From Myxosarcina sp. GA_180221_E-2-1-MAG-40_15 (GTDB lineage Bacteria > Cyanobacteriota > Cyanobacteriia > Cyanobacteriales > Xenococcaceae), in NCBI GenBank assembly GCA_020692205.1, contig JAIMKV010000002.1:88758-152757 (forward strand): DNA of 64,000 bases. Reading direction: 5' to 3'. Positions 10,396 through 20,179 of the stretch are shown here, piece by piece. Position 1 is the first letter of the stretch, and each line of letters opens with the position of its first letter. The notes under the pieces are model-generated. The model did no database searches. It was given only the letters and a program-made list of their open reading frames with translations, and was not told the DNA's origin. The translations under genes and the position numbers were made by a program.

Positions 10396-11052
10396 ATGCT
10401 TAAACAATTTCTTAGTGTTTTTCTCGAATCTCATTGTGCATTTTGCGATCGCACAACTGCTAATACTATTTGCCAATATTGCTCCCAGAAACTGGTTAGT
10501 TATCAGTTAGTAAAAAACGATTGGCTTAAGCTACACAGCAATCTATCTGTATTTGCTTGGGGTAAATATGATGGACAGTTAAAAAGAGCGATCGCGCTGA
10601 TGAAATATGATCACAAACCAGAAATAGGCAGTGTATTGGGCAAATTGTTAGGGCAAGCTTGGTTAAATAGTGGTTTGATCGATCTTCATCAGAAATTAAC
10701 CGTTGTTCCAATTCCACTACATCGTAAAAAGCTAATTGAGCGTGGTTTTAATCAAGCAGAAATAATTGCCAAAAGTTTTTGCCAGTTAACAGGATACCGA
10801 TTAAATTCTCAAACTTTGATTCGCGTTAGAGAGACTAAAGCGATGTTTGATTTAAAAAATGCAGAGTCAAGAATCAAAAACTTGCAGGGTGCATTTGAGA
10901 TCAAAGCTAAGTTGCCGAAACATCCCGTTTTGCTAATCGATGATATCTACACTACAGGAACTACTATCAGAGAATCGATTAAAGTGTTACAGGATAAAAA
11001 AATTCAGGTTATTGGTGTTGCAGTGGCAGCTAAGGCGGGGATCAGTAATTAA
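10396..11052 (+). CDS. ComF family phosphoribosyltransferase-like protein
   Basis: A 218-residue protein with an N-terminal zinc finger (CAFCDRTTANTICQYC, about residues 14-29) and a C-terminal type I phosphoribosyltransferase fold. The PRPP loop is VLLIDDIYTTGTTI, and VVPIPLHRKKLIERGFNQAE is the ComF signature. In naturally competent bacteria ComF helps take single-stranded DNA into the cytoplasm, and cyanobacterial homologues are needed for transformation and phototaxis. It starts 30 bp after cpeZ, probably by chance rather than functional linkage. Confidence 0.88.
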   Translation: MLKQFLSVFLESHCAFCDRTTANTICQYCSQKLVSYQLVKNDWLKLHSNLSVFAWGKYDGQLKRAIALMKYDHKPEIGSVLGKLLGQAWLNSGLIDLHQKLTVVPIPLHRKKLIERGFNQAEIIAKSFCQLTGYRLNSQTLIRVRETKAMFDLKNAESRIKNLQGAFEIKAKLPKHPVLLIDDIYTTGTTIRESIKVLQDKKIQVIGVAVAAKAGISN

Positions 11053-11079
11053 TTTGTCAAAGCCAATCAAAAACAAACC

Positions 11080-11913
11080 ATGAAGAAAACAAGCCATTTT
11101 GTCGATTCCGAATGGTTGATGTACCAGTTAGATAACCCAGAGGTAGTTATTGTAGATTGTCGCTTTGAGTTAGCCAATCCTGATTGGGGCAAGGAGGCAT
11201 ATCGCGCTAGTCATATCAAGGGTGCATCTTATCTGGATTTAAACCACGATTTATCTAGTCCAGTACAACGCCATGGAGGAAGACATCCTCTGCCAGATAT
11301 TAATCTGTTGGCGCAAAAGTTTGCCCAGATGGGAATTGTTAAACATAAAACCCTGGTTGTTGCTTATGATGATTCTCGTTTTGCTTTTGCAGCGCGTTTA
11401 TGGTGGTTATTACGCTATTTAGGACATAATTATGTAGTTTTACTCGATGGAGGTTGGAAAAACTGGCTCAAGCATGGTTATCCTGTAAGTGAAGTTATTT
11501 CAGAACCTAGAGCGGGAAGTTTTTCGGCTCAGCCCAATTTAGATTGGCTAGTAGATATAAATGCAATGAAATCGTTTCAGCATAACAATTTGATCCTGGT
11601 AATTGACTCGCGCGATCGCGATCGCTATCTTGGCTTAAGAGAACCGATAGATCCCATAGCAGGAAGTATTCCAGGTGCAGTTAATTCGCCCTGGAAACAG
11701 GTAAGTAATGAATCAGGATATCTTCAACCCTTAGAGTATCAGCAACATTTATGGAACAATTATCAGCAAGCAGAAGCAATAATTGTCTATTGTGGCTCGG
11801 GAGTAACGGCTTGTGTTAACTTATTTTCCCTTAGCTGGGCGGGATTTAACCACGCTAAGTTGTATCCTGGTGGTTGGAGTGACTGGTGTTCTTATCTAAA
11901 GGATGAGGGGTAA
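11080..11913 (+). CDS. Sulfurtransferase (two-domain rhodanese / mercaptopyruvate type)
   Basis: A 277-residue protein of two rhodanese domains: an inactive N-terminal one (about 8-130) and a catalytic C-terminal one (about 150-275). The active-site loop VYCGSGVTACVN has the CGSGVT form typical of 3-mercaptopyruvate sulfurtransferases, though thiosulfate could also be used. SHIKGASYLDL and PGAVNSPW are conserved rhodanese segments. It lies 27 bp after the comF-like gene and its stop is one base from the stop of the convergent cobL. Confidence 0.9.
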   Translation: MKKTSHFVDSEWLMYQLDNPEVVIVDCRFELANPDWGKEAYRASHIKGASYLDLNHDLSSPVQRHGGRHPLPDINLLAQKFAQMGIVKHKTLVVAYDDSRFAFAARLWWLLRYLGHNYVVLLDGGWKNWLKHGYPVSEVISEPRAGSFSAQPNLDWLVDINAMKSFQHNNLILVIDSRDRDRYLGLREPIDPIAGSIPGAVNSPWKQVSNESGYLQPLEYQQHLWNNYQQAEAIIVYCGSGVTACVNLFSLSWAGFNHAKLYPGGWSDWCSYLKDEG

Positions 11914-11914
11914 A

Positions 11915-13168
11915 TTACTTAAAAGCAGTAATAATTGTCACGGGATTAAGCGGTGTCAAACGAGTTAAATGGCTTATTGGTGTAGAACGAGATATTTGAA
12001 AATGCAATAGTCGATATTGCCAAGAATTATTGCTCAACCAATTAATCGCTTGATACTGATATTCGATAGTAGCAAAAGCCATAACTATTAAGCCTTTTTT
12101 TAATAATTTTTTGCTACAAACACTTAAAATATCAACTATATTTCCTCCACTACCACCAATAAAAATACGTTCAGGATTAGGTAAACTTAATAATACTTCT
12201 GGTGCTTTACCGTTGATGCTATTTATGATATTGTCTACTTTAAATCTTTGACTGTTCTTAGTAATTAGGTCCGAACCCATAGCAGTTTTCTCGACTGCAT
12301 ATATCTGAGAACTGGGTGATAAACGAGCTATTTCTATGGATACTGAACCTGTGCCTGCGCCAATATCCCACACTGTTTGTTTTGACTGTAGGTTTAATTC
12401 TCCTAAAATGGATAAACGCACCTCTTTTTTAGTAATTAAGCTAGGGCGATCGCTAAAGCTTAAAAAGCTACTGTCAGGTAACCCAATTAAGGGCAACTTG
12501 GCTAATTCTAAGTTATCTGATTGTATCTCACGCAATAGAACTAAAACATTTAAAGCGGCAAAGTCATCTCTACCTAAATTCCTTAATTCAACTACTTGCT
12601 GCGGAGCAAAATGACTAACTTTTTCGCTGACATCTCCTAAGTTTTCGCAGATATAAAAACTGTAATTAATCGGTAAATCTAGAGCCAAAAAAAGTTGAGC
12701 GATCGCCGCAGGATGATTATCGCTATCTGTTAATATGGCAATCTTATTTGTTCCTTGTTTAATTAGCTTAATTAATTTTTCAGTGCTGCGTCCATGAACG
12801 CTAATCAATTTTGCATCTTGCCAAGGAACTTTGAGACGACTAAAAGCTAATTGTATAGAACTAAAATGAGGTAAAAATTCAATTTGTTTGGCATCAAACT
12901 TAGCTAATAATAATCTGCCTAAACCAAAAAAAAGTGGATCGCCACTTGTTAAAACAACTACAGATTGATTAGCTAAGTTCAGTTGCGCGATCGCATCTAT
13001 TCCTGTTTGCAGATTAGTTAGATGTATTTTGTTTGCTGGATGATGTGAAAAATAACTAAGATGGCGATCGCTTCCTACCAAAATAGTTGCCTGTCGCACC
13101 TTTTTTTTAACTATTGGAGTTAATCCAGGTTCACCATCTAAACCAATACCAACTACGGCAATTCCCAC
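11915..13168 (-). CDS. cobL: Precorrin-6Y C5,15-methyltransferase (decarboxylating), CbiE-CbiT fusion
   Basis: A 417-residue bifunctional enzyme of cobalamin biosynthesis. The N-terminal CbiE domain (about 1-200) begins MGIAVVGIGLDGEPGLTP and has VVLTSGDPLFFGLGR. The C-terminal CbiT domain (about 225-417) has the SAM-binding VWDIGAGTGSVSIEIA and ERIFIGGSGG. It methylates C5 and C15 of precorrin-6Y and removes the C12 acetate carboxylate. The start is GTG at 13168, chosen because the protein begins exactly with the CbiE core. No other cobalamin gene is adjacent. Confidence 0.93.
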   Translation of the reverse strand: MGIAVVGIGLDGEPGLTPIVKKKVRQATILVGSDRHLSYFSHHPANKIHLTNLQTGIDAIAQLNLANQSVVVLTSGDPLFFGLGRLLLAKFDAKQIEFLPHFSSIQLAFSRLKVPWQDAKLISVHGRSTEKLIKLIKQGTNKIAILTDSDNHPAAIAQLFLALDLPINYSFYICENLGDVSEKVSHFAPQQVVELRNLGRDDFAALNVLVLLREIQSDNLELAKLPLIGLPDSSFLSFSDRPSLITKKEVRLSILGELNLQSKQTVWDIGAGTGSVSIEIARLSPSSQIYAVEKTAMGSDLITKNSQRFKVDNIINSINGKAPEVLLSLPNPERIFIGGSGGNIVDILSVCSKKLLKKGLIVMAFATIEYQYQAINWLSNNSWQYRLLHFQISRSTPISHLTRLTPLNPVTIITAFK

Positions 13169-13214
13169 TTATTCTCTGACTTTTTGCTGATTCTCAAGTA
13201 TTTATCTTACTCTA

Positions 13215-13559
13215 TTAATTAGAATCAGAATTATGCTTAAATAAGCGGTAGCCAACATATAAAATAAACCCAACAACGGCAAGGCTAAGTACACTGCTAA
13301 CAACGTGGAGTACTGCACCCAGGATTGAAAAACCTAGCCAGATTGCTCCAATAGCCACCCCAGCTTTCCCTATTTTGGGTAAACTATTAAACCAAGCTTT
13401 GCTGGTATCAATCCAACCCTGCACTTGTGGAGAAGGATTAATTTCTACCTGAGGAAAAACTGATTTAGTTGCATCCTGAGAATCAGAGGGAGTTTTCTGA
13501 TTGATGTCTGCTTCCATTTCGTCTAGCTTGCTTTGTAAATCACGTTCTGAAAAACTCAT
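13215..13559 (-). CDS. CAAD domain (CURT1-like) membrane protein
   Basis: A 114-residue protein. An acidic, polar N-terminus (about 1-45) precedes an amphipathic segment (VQGWIDTSKAWFNSLPKIGK) and two transmembrane helices (about 65-85 and 87-105), ending YRLFKHNSDSN. This matches the CAAD family, found as appended domains on some cyanobacterial aminoacyl-tRNA synthetases and as stand-alone thylakoid proteins related to CURT1 membrane-curvature proteins. Transcribed ahead of cobL with 46 bp between them, so possibly the same message. Confidence 0.82.
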   Translation of the reverse strand: MSFSERDLQSKLDEMEADINQKTPSDSQDATKSVFPQVEINPSPQVQGWIDTSKAWFNSLPKIGKAGVAIGAIWLGFSILGAVLHVVSSVLSLAVVGFILYVGYRLFKHNSDSN

Positions 13560-13958
13560 GACTGTTTAACTCTCCCTTGAGATAAATGCTTCTATTATTT
13601 AGAGTAGCAAACAAACATGGTGAGAAACTGGATAAATTTCTCTACAATCTTGTCAAGTTAGTACCAATATAACTTTTCTCAATATATAGTAGAGTTGATG
13701 CTTTCGTCGCTCTTACTCTAAAGCAGTATCGATATTAGGCTCTGCATTTCCTCGCCTGAAGCATCCGCAAGTTTCTCTTAAGATAGCAGTTAGAAATAGA
13801 GCTAGACAGCTTAATTTTGCTTCATAGCATTTTAAGCTGGGTTTCTAGATTTTATGGCGCAAATTAATTTTATTGAGCGAATTGCGGAAAAAGTGACTAC
13901 ACTCTTCCCGCCAGCGTGTTTTTGCTTTCCAGCTCAAGTTTTGTCCTCAACTTAAGTT
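13560..13958. other. Gene-free interval
   Basis: About 400 bp with no supportable ORF. It holds the promoter of the CAAD gene on its left side and the 3' flank of the Ctp protease on its right. Short complementary pieces near 13930-13955 (CTCAAGTT / AACTTAAG) are too weak to call a terminator. Confidence 0.5.
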
Positions 13959-15254
13959 TTATTTGGCTGCTTGAGGCTTATCTGATTCCTGTGCCTGGAT
14001 ATCTTCGATTAAAATATCAAGCGCTCTAGAAAATTGAGGATCTTGTTCTGTTCCTAGTTTAGAGCGATCGCCACCATAGAGTTCTTCTAGCTGTTGCTCA
14101 CTTAGTTCAACTAATACATCAGGGGGAATGCCTTCTTTATTAATATCTCGACCATTAGGAGTAAGGTATTTAGCGATCGTTACCGCTAAACCTGAACCAT
14201 CGCCTAGAGGACGAACAGATTGCACCAAACCTTTACCAAAAGTTTTTGTCCCTAACAAGGTGGCTCGTTTGTTATCCTGCAAAGCACCAGAGAGGATTTC
14301 ACTGGCACTGGCTGAACCTTCATTCACCAAAACTACCAATGGTTTGTTAGTCAAAGCCTTATTTTTGGCTGATTCACGCTCGCTTAGTCCTTTACGATCA
14401 ACTGTAGATACAATCGTACCTTCATCAATCCACATCCGAGCAATATCAATACTGGAATAAAGTAAACCACCAGGATTAGAGCGTAGATCTAAAACATAGC
14501 CAACAACCCCTTCTTGTTCTTGTTCTTTAATCGCCCTCTGCATATCTTGTGCAGCGTTTTCGTTAAAGGTAGTGAGGCGAATATAACCAACTTTACCCAG
14601 CTCAGTATCTCTAATGCTAGCTCTCACAGGATGAATTTCAATTCTTTCGCGGGTAATGTTATAGTCACGCTCATTTCCATTGCGGCTAATTGTTAGAGTG
14701 ACTTGGCTGCCTCTTTCTCCCCTAATTAACTTGACAGCATCATTGACATCCATTCCCTTAGTATCAGTACCGTCAATTTTTACAATGAGATCTTGAGCCA
14801 AAATCCCCGACTCAAAAGCAGGACTATCTTCAATCGGCGCGATAACTATCAGCCTACCAGTTTCTTCATCTTTGGCAATTTGGATTCCTACACCAGTTAA
14901 CTCACCAGAAGTGTCAATTCGCATATTTTGAAACTCTTCTGGATTCATGAAGCGCGTATAAGGATCTTCAAGCTTGCCCAACATTTCGCGAATCGCTTTG
15001 TAGGCATCTTCCTGATTGCCATAGGAAGCGTTATTAATATACTCTTGTCGAATTTTCAGCCAATCTGTATCGTTAAATGTTTGATCGACGTATTGATAAT
15101 TGATTATTTGCCAAACTTCGTCGATTGTTTCTTTCGGACCACTTTGAATCAAAGCTTGACTTTGAGACAGATGAATTCCAGCACCTGTAACCGCTATTGT
15201 TGATAAAGCTACAGCAGTCGATCCCAAAACTAGTCCTTTTTTTGTAATTACCAT
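13959..15254 (-). CDS. Carboxyl-terminal processing peptidase (S41)
   Basis: A 431-residue serine protease with an N-terminal signal anchor (residues 5-27), a PDZ domain (about 110-200) and the S41 catalytic domain. The catalytic dyad is S316 in GSASAS and K341 in FGKGLVQ, 25 residues apart as in E. coli Prc. Family members cleave C-terminal tails; in cyanobacteria one paralogue, CtpA, matures the D1 protein, while CtpB and CtpC have other targets. I cannot decide which paralogue this is. It probably acts in the periplasm or thylakoid lumen. Confidence 0.93.
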   Translation of the reverse strand: MVITKKGLVLGSTAVALSTIAVTGAGIHLSQSQALIQSGPKETIDEVWQIINYQYVDQTFNDTDWLKIRQEYINNASYGNQEDAYKAIREMLGKLEDPYTRFMNPEEFQNMRIDTSGELTGVGIQIAKDEETGRLIVIAPIEDSPAFESGILAQDLIVKIDGTDTKGMDVNDAVKLIRGERGSQVTLTISRNGNERDYNITRERIEIHPVRASIRDTELGKVGYIRLTTFNENAAQDMQRAIKEQEQEGVVGYVLDLRSNPGGLLYSSIDIARMWIDEGTIVSTVDRKGLSERESAKNKALTNKPLVVLVNEGSASASEILSGALQDNKRATLLGTKTFGKGLVQSVRPLGDGSGLAVTIAKYLTPNGRDINKEGIPPDVLVELSEQQLEELYGGDRSKLGTEQDPQFSRALDILIEDIQAQESDKPQAAK

Positions 15255-15875
15255 AGGCTTAAAAAATATAATAAATATTTCAAAGTAAAAAACGACAAGA
15301 GATTTCTATAATTAAAGTCTAATCTACCACAGGTAAGTTTGGCGTTTGGTAACTTGAGAACATCCTGTAGCTATGTTCAAGCTTAAGTCTACATAGAGTT
15401 GAACCCCCTTAGCAAGAATAGCAAAGGTCAAATTCCCTGTGATTCATTTTAAGCAAAAACAAATAGTTGTTTCAAATAAATAGGCTTGATATTTTTTAAT
15501 TTAGCCGAATATCGCCACTTGAGCATCAGACCACACAGCTTGGCTGTGAAAATCATACACGGCTATTTTTCAATTAATTATCTCAAAAGCTGAAATTATC
15601 ATTTATTTTTGCTAGCGGGTTTTAAATTTAACAGTTAATATAATTGCTAGTTTAGTTGATTCTGACGACATATCTCCAATAAATAGTTCATCAAAAATTA
15701 CTCTGGCTGATTAAATTTATAATCCTCTAATTTTAATCAGTTATTAGTTTTAAATTCAAAAAATCTCAGATAATAATTTCTCCTCTCGTCAAGCACCTTT
15801 GATAGAATTTTGCTCACAAGCAATTGCTGTCTTAACAATTGCCATAATATTTTGTCGACCTAAATAAATATAACC
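15255..15875. promoter_or_regulatory. Long divergent intergenic region between ctp and ftsQ
   Basis: This 621-bp AT-rich region separates two divergent genes and must carry both promoters. A short perfect hairpin CACAGC-TTG-GCTGTG lies at 15534-15548. I see no ORF or RNA gene. The length leaves room for a small RNA, but nothing specific supports one. Confidence 0.45.
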
Positions 15876-16646
15876 ATGAGTGCCTTTCCTCCACCACAGC
15901 TGCAATACAAACTAGCTTTAGTTAAGCTTCAGCAAAATCGTTTAGCTCGCATTTCTTTGTGGAGATCTTGCTGGATAATTATCTGCACGATGGGTCTTGG
16001 TTTAGCAGCAACTTTACCATACTGGCGGATTAAACATCAAAGTCAAATTCAAATTGATGGTGAAAAATTAGTAAGTCAAAACACTATTTATGCCGCATTA
16101 AATTTTACTTATCCACAATTTATTTGGACTGTTAACGGAATAGACCTAACCCAAAAAATTGAATCTCTTCCTTCAGTTGAGGTTGCCAAGGTTAATAAAC
16201 AGATTCTACCGCCTCAGATTACTATCTCTCTTCAAGAAAAAGCTCCTGTGGCTTTAGCTACATTTCAAGGAAAAGTCGGTTTTTTAGATTCTCAGGGGGA
16301 ATGGATTGCTCAAGAATTTTATAGCAACATCAATGATAACTATCTTTTACCGAAACTCAAAGTAACTGACTATAAAACAACACTAAGAACGACCTGGAGC
16401 AAAATATATCAGTTAATATCTCTTTACCCTGAACTAGAAATTGATGAGGTACATTGGAATCAATCAAATAGCTTATTTCTGAATACAAAGATAGGGCAGG
16501 TATTTTTGGGGTCAGAGCTATCTAGATTAGAACAGCAGTTTAAGATTATGGCAAAACTAAAAAATTTACCAGCATATCTTGAAAGTAGCCAAATTGACTA
16601 CATAGATTTAAGTAACCCTGATGTATTTCTAATTCAAAAGTACTAA
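15876..16646 (+). CDS. ftsQ: Cell division protein FtsQ (DivIB) with POTRA domain
   Basis: A 256-residue bitopic protein: a cytoplasmic basic N-terminus, one TM helix at about 33-49 (CWIIICTMGLGLAATLPYW), a POTRA domain (about 56-125; IQIDGEKLVSQNTIYAALNF) and the FtsQ/DivIB beta domain with LDSQGEWI. FtsQ links early and late division proteins at the septum. Its place 228 bp upstream of ftsZ, in the same direction, matches the conserved cyanobacterial ftsQ-ftsZ order. Confidence 0.87.
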   Translation: MSAFPPPQLQYKLALVKLQQNRLARISLWRSCWIIICTMGLGLAATLPYWRIKHQSQIQIDGEKLVSQNTIYAALNFTYPQFIWTVNGIDLTQKIESLPSVEVAKVNKQILPPQITISLQEKAPVALATFQGKVGFLDSQGEWIAQEFYSNINDNYLLPKLKVTDYKTTLRTTWSKIYQLISLYPELEIDEVHWNQSNSLFLNTKIGQVFLGSELSRLEQQFKIMAKLKNLPAYLESSQIDYIDLSNPDVFLIQKY

Positions 16647-16874
16647 TACAAGCCCAAGATAATCATTAAATCCGTATATACACTGATTAACCTGATTACT
16701 TTTACAGTTGATTCAGTAATTTCTTGGAGGATGGTTAGATCTATGTGTTTAATAATTACAAAAACTTTAATATTTTATCCAGAATAAATTACCCAGATGA
16801 TAATGAATTGAGTTAAGCTACCAAATTAAATTTTGTATTAAGAAAACCAAGCGCGGAAACTTAGATATACGCCC

Positions 16875-18140
16875 ATGTCTTTAGAGAAAAAAATCGTTAG
16901 TACTTTCAATAATGAAGTTAACTATAATAATTCTGAGTTACCCTTAGCTTTAGGAAATAATTCTTTAGGTGGCGCCATGGGAATACCTTTTAGAAGTAAT
17001 GGTAGTTCCCAAATTCCCAAAGAAGAAATTAGGAGTCATAAAATAGTGCCGAGTAATGTCGCCAAGATCAAGGTAATAGGAGTAGGCGGTGGCGGCTGTA
17101 ATGCTGTTAATCGCATGATCGAAAGCCAGGTATCGGGTATTGAATTTTGGGCAATAAATACCGATGCTCAAGCTCTGGATAATGCTCAAGCACCTCAGAA
17201 GCTTCAGATTGGGCAAAAAATCACTAGAGGTTTAGGTGCGGGAGGCAATCCCGCTATTGGGCAAAAAGCAGCCGAGGAGTCACGGGATGAATTGGCTCAT
17301 GCCTTAGAAAATACGGATTTAGTATTTATTACTGCTGGCATGGGAGGTGGGACAGGTACTGGAGCAGCACCGATCGCAGCAGAAGTAGCCAAAGAGATGG
17401 GCTGTCTTACCGTCGGGGTGGTAACTCGTCCTTTTACTTTCGAGGGGAGAAGACGCACCAAGCAGGCAGAAAAAGGAATCGAAGCTTTTCGTAGTCGAGT
17501 AGACACTTTAATTGTTATTCCTAATAATCAGTTATTGTCGGTAATATCTCCAGAAACACCTGTTCAGGAAGCTTTCGGTGTAGCGGATGATGTCTTGCGT
17601 CAAGGTGTACAAGGGATTTCAGACATTATCACCATTCCTGGTTTAATCAACGTTGATTTTGCCGATGTTCGAGCAATTATGGCAGATGCAGGTTCAGCAT
17701 TAATGGGAATCGGGATGGGTTCAGGCAAGTCTCGCGCTAGAGAAGCGGCGATCGCTGCGGTTTCTTCTCCTCTATTGGAAGCATCGATTCATGGTGCTAA
17801 GGGTGTAGTAATTAACATTACAGGCGGATATGACCTGACTCTTCATGAGGTCAATGCTGCTGCTGACAGCATTTATGAGGTAGTTGATGAAGATGCTAAC
17901 ATCATTTTTGGAGCAGTAATTGACGAAACCATGGACGGAGAAGTTAGAATTACCGTCATTGCCACAGGATTTGATGGTGAAACAGAGGAGTTTGAATTAG
18001 AAGAAGCACAAGCAGAACCTAAAAATGTCTTTCAGACTATGCCTGCTGCACCCCAGCCAGAGAGAAATAAGGTTAAGGACGATCGCAGTCGCATTGAAAT
18101 TCCTGACTTTCTACAGCGAAGACGCTTTCCGAAAAACTAG
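16875..18140 (+). CDS. ftsZ: Cell division protein FtsZ
   Basis: A 421-residue tubulin-like GTPase that forms the division ring. The GTP-binding signature [10 protein letters not shown], the N-terminal [15 protein letters not shown] and the T7 synergy loop [11 protein letters not shown] are intact. An N-terminal extension of about 60 residues precedes the core, as in other cyanobacterial FtsZ proteins. The C-terminal tail ends in the conserved peptide [11 protein letters not shown] that binds partners such as SepF or FtsN-like proteins. thiD follows after 18 bp, so the genes are probably on one message. Confidence 0.97.
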   Translation: MSLEKKIVSTFNNEVNYNNSELPLALGNNSLGGAMGIPFRSNGSSQIPKEEIRSHKIVPSNVAKIKVIGVGGGGCNAVNRMIESQVSGIEFWAINTDAQALDNAQAPQKLQIGQKITRGLGAGGNPAIGQKAAEESRDELAHALENTDLVFITAGMGGGTGTGAAPIAAEVAKEMGCLTVGVVTRPFTFEGRRRTKQAEKGIEAFRSRVDTLIVIPNNQLLSVISPETPVQEAFGVADDVLRQGVQGISDIITIPGLINVDFADVRAIMADAGSALMGIGMGSGKSRAREAAIAAVSSPLLEASIHGAKGVVINITGGYDLTLHEVNAAADSIYEVVDEDANIIFGAVIDETMDGEVRITVIATGFDGETEEFELEEAQAEPKNVFQTMPAAPQPERNKVKDDRSRIEIPDFLQRRRFPKN

Positions 18141-18158
18141 ACTGAATAACCGAGATTT

Positions 18159-18995
18159 ATGATCCAGGTAGCTCTAACTATTGCTGGTTCCGATAGTGGT
18201 GGCGGAGCTGGAATTCAAGCCGATTTAAAGACTTTTGCCCGATACTGTGTTCATGGTACTAGCGCAATTACCTGCGTTACGGCTCAAAATACCGTTGGGG
18301 TAAGTCGCGTTGAAGCGATGAGCGTAGCGATAGTTAAGGCTCAGGTTGAAGCGGTAACTTCGGATTTAACGGTCAAGGCAGTAAAAACTGGAATGTTATT
18401 GAACCGTGAGATTATTGTTGCCATTGCCCAGTTAGTAGATCAATACAGCTTAAAACAGTTAGTAGTAGATCCAGTGATGGTTTCTCGCACAGGAGTACAG
18501 CTAATTGATCAAGCGGCGATCGCCTCTTTACAGAATCAATTGATTCCTCAAGCCCTGATTGTTACTCCCAACCGCTATGAAGCTCAACTCCTCAGCGGTT
18601 TGACGATCAACAACCTCGATCAACTAAAACAAGCTGCGATTGAAATTCATCGTAGCTCAGGTGTCAAGGTAGTCCTGGCTAAAGGAGGAGGCTTAGCGGG
18701 TAATGAGCAGGGAGTAGACGTTTGGTATGATGGACAAGAACTTAAAATTTTGTCAGCCAAAACAATTAACACCAAGAACACTCATGGCACAGGTTGTACT
18801 CTCTCCGCAGCAATTTGTGCCAATTTAGCTTTAGGGAAGGATCTTTGGTCGGCAGTAGTTGATGCCAAAAAATACGTTACTAGCACGATAGAACATTCTT
18901 TAGATATTGGTGCAGGAAATGGTCCTGTAGGTCATTTCCCGTTAATCAAGCCAGATCAATCCCAAAATTCGCTCAATAACACCCAATTAAAATGA
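18159..18995 (+). CDS. thiD: Hydroxymethylpyrimidine kinase / phosphomethylpyrimidine kinase
   Basis: A 278-residue ribokinase-fold enzyme that phosphorylates HMP twice to give HMP-PP for thiamine synthesis. Substrate-binding TIAGSDSGGGAGIQADLKTF is at the N-terminus and the catalytic NTKNTHGTGCTLSAAI region near residue 210. The length is normal. It lies 18 bp after ftsZ and its TGA overlaps the scpB ATG by 4 bases (ATGA), indicating translational coupling. No thiamine riboswitch is visible because the gene sits inside a division operon. Confidence 0.95.
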   Translation: MIQVALTIAGSDSGGGAGIQADLKTFARYCVHGTSAITCVTAQNTVGVSRVEAMSVAIVKAQVEAVTSDLTVKAVKTGMLLNREIIVAIAQLVDQYSLKQLVVDPVMVSRTGVQLIDQAAIASLQNQLIPQALIVTPNRYEAQLLSGLTINNLDQLKQAAIEIHRSSGVKVVLAKGGGLAGNEQGVDVWYDGQELKILSAKTINTKNTHGTGCTLSAAICANLALGKDLWSAVVDAKKYVTSTIEHSLDIGAGNGPVGHFPLIKPDQSQNSLNNTQLK

Positions 18996-19492
18996 AATTA
19001 GCGACTAAAATTGAAGCGATTATTTATCTCAAAGGAAAGCCGTTGTCGATTGAAGAAATATTTGCCTGTCTCCATCATCAAGATCTAGAATCGAGCAAAA
19101 TGTCTGAAAGCGATCGCGAATCGATTGAAGATGGGTTAATTGAATTAATGAGTGATTATGCCCATCGCAATAGTGCCTTAGAGATTGTCGAAACTGAGGC
19201 AGGGTATAGTTTGCAGCTAAAAAATGATTACGAGTATTTGCTTCAAGAATTAGTCCCAGCAGAGTTAGGCAAAGGAACATTACGAACCTTGGCAGCAGTT
19301 GCCCTCAAAAATCCGATACTTCAGACCGAATTAATCGATTTGCGCGGTAGTAGTGCCTATCAGCAGGTGTCTGAGTTGGTTAAGCTAGGCTTCGTACGTA
19401 AACGCGAACAAGCAGACGGTCGTTCCTACTGGTTAGAGGTGACTAATAAATTTCATCAATACTTTGAAATCAACAACCTGGCTATATCTTAG
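18992..19492 (+). CDS. scpB: Segregation and condensation protein ScpB
   Basis: A 166-residue winged-helix kleisin-partner protein of the SMC-ScpA-ScpB condensin. MKLATKIEAIIYLKGKPLSIEEI and LRTLAAVALKNPILQTELIDLRGS are typical of ScpB. It overlaps thiD by four bases. Placing chromosome condensation with ftsZ is functionally sensible. It ends before a DUF760 gene that could share the transcript. Confidence 0.93.
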   Translation: MKLATKIEAIIYLKGKPLSIEEIFACLHHQDLESSKMSESDRESIEDGLIELMSDYAHRNSALEIVETEAGYSLQLKNDYEYLLQELVPAELGKGTLRTLAAVALKNPILQTELIDLRGSSAYQQVSELVKLGFVRKREQADGRSYWLEVTNKFHQYFEINNLAIS

Positions 19493-19577
19493 ACGCTTTA
19501 CCCCCTGTTTTTTACTAGCAGTTAGCACTAAAATTGTGTCAAAGTATAAAAAGCGTACATCCATAAATGGGTAACGA

Positions 19578-19922
19578 ATGATATTTAACTTTGATTTTCT
19601 AAACTCTGAATCACAAGAGCAAAGCTATAATACCTTGATGCAGTATTTGCGTCAGCAACACCCTGAAGTTCTAGCACAAATTGCTTCATCTGCTAGCCCA
19701 GATGTTAAGCAAATCATTTCCCAAAATGTGCAGGGTTTGGTGGGGATGCTTCCCGCAGGCGACTTTAATGTCAAGGTAACTACAGATCGAGAAAATTTGG
19801 CTCATTTGCTGGCTTCGGCGATGATGACTGGCTATTTTTTATGCCAAATGGAAAAAAGAATGGACTTAGAGGAAAGCTTAGTCGATTCATCGGCAAATCA
19901 TTCCTTGTCAGACGAATCCTGA
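19578..19922 (+). CDS. DUF760 domain protein
   Basis: A 114-residue, mostly helical protein with the DUF760 signature (YLRQQHPEVLAQIASSASPDVKQII, NVQGLVGMLP, ASAMMTGYFLCQMEKRM). The family is confined to cyanobacteria and plastids and has no settled function; plant members are chloroplast proteins. It lies 85 bp downstream of scpB on the same strand. Confidence 0.85.
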   Translation: MIFNFDFLNSESQEQSYNTLMQYLRQQHPEVLAQIASSASPDVKQIISQNVQGLVGMLPAGDFNVKVTTDRENLAHLLASAMMTGYFLCQMEKRMDLEESLVDSSANHSLSDES

Positions 19923-19994
19923 GAATCTTAATTTTAAGATCAATAAGATCAATTAAAATTTTTGCTCCAGTTTCATAGACAATGGTTTAAATAA

Positions 19995-20020
19995 GATTGT
20001 TCTGATCAGAATTACCAATC
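19995..20020. promoter_or_regulatory. Nested palindrome after the DUF760 gene
   Basis: TTCTGATCAGAA at 20000-20011 is a perfect 12-base palindrome, flanked by GATTG at 19995-19999 and CAATC at 20016-20020. It may be a terminator stem for the ftsQ-DUF760 message (no clear T-run follows) or an operator. Confidence 0.3.
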
Positions 20021-20083
20021 AACTTTCTCGGGCGTAGGTTTTGGCTTCACTACTATGGACGACTGACTTTTGCTGAAAATTGC

Positions 20084-20179
20084 TTAACCGCCTTTGGCAA
20101 AGGTAAGCATAATTAAAACGGATAAAGCCATACCTGGGCTAAGTAACAGGACTAAAGTAAGTAGTTCACTAGATGTCAT
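20084..20179 (-). CDS. Candidate 31-residue single-span membrane protein
   Basis: Reading the minus strand from ATG 20179 gives 31 residues: a short polar N-terminus (MTSSELL), one long hydrophobic helix (TLVLLLSPGMALSVLIML) and a small C-terminal tail (TFAKGG). The shape is that of the tiny thylakoid proteins of photosystems and cytochrome b6f. The SPG kink recalls PsaM, but the PsaM ending RLATELY is missing. A TATA-like stretch lies about 40-50 bases upstream. No strong ribosome-binding site is visible, so the call rests on composition. Confidence 0.5.
   Translation of the reverse strand: MTSSELLTLVLLLSPGMALSVLIMLTFAKGG

Noticed and set aside
14128..14460. 110-residue plus-strand frame inside the Ctp protease gene
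   Set aside because: Antisense shadow of a gene with an intact catalytic dyad.
20084..20179. PsaM as the identity of the 31-residue ORF
   Set aside because: Length and PG kink fit, but the conserved C-terminal RLATELY segment is absent.
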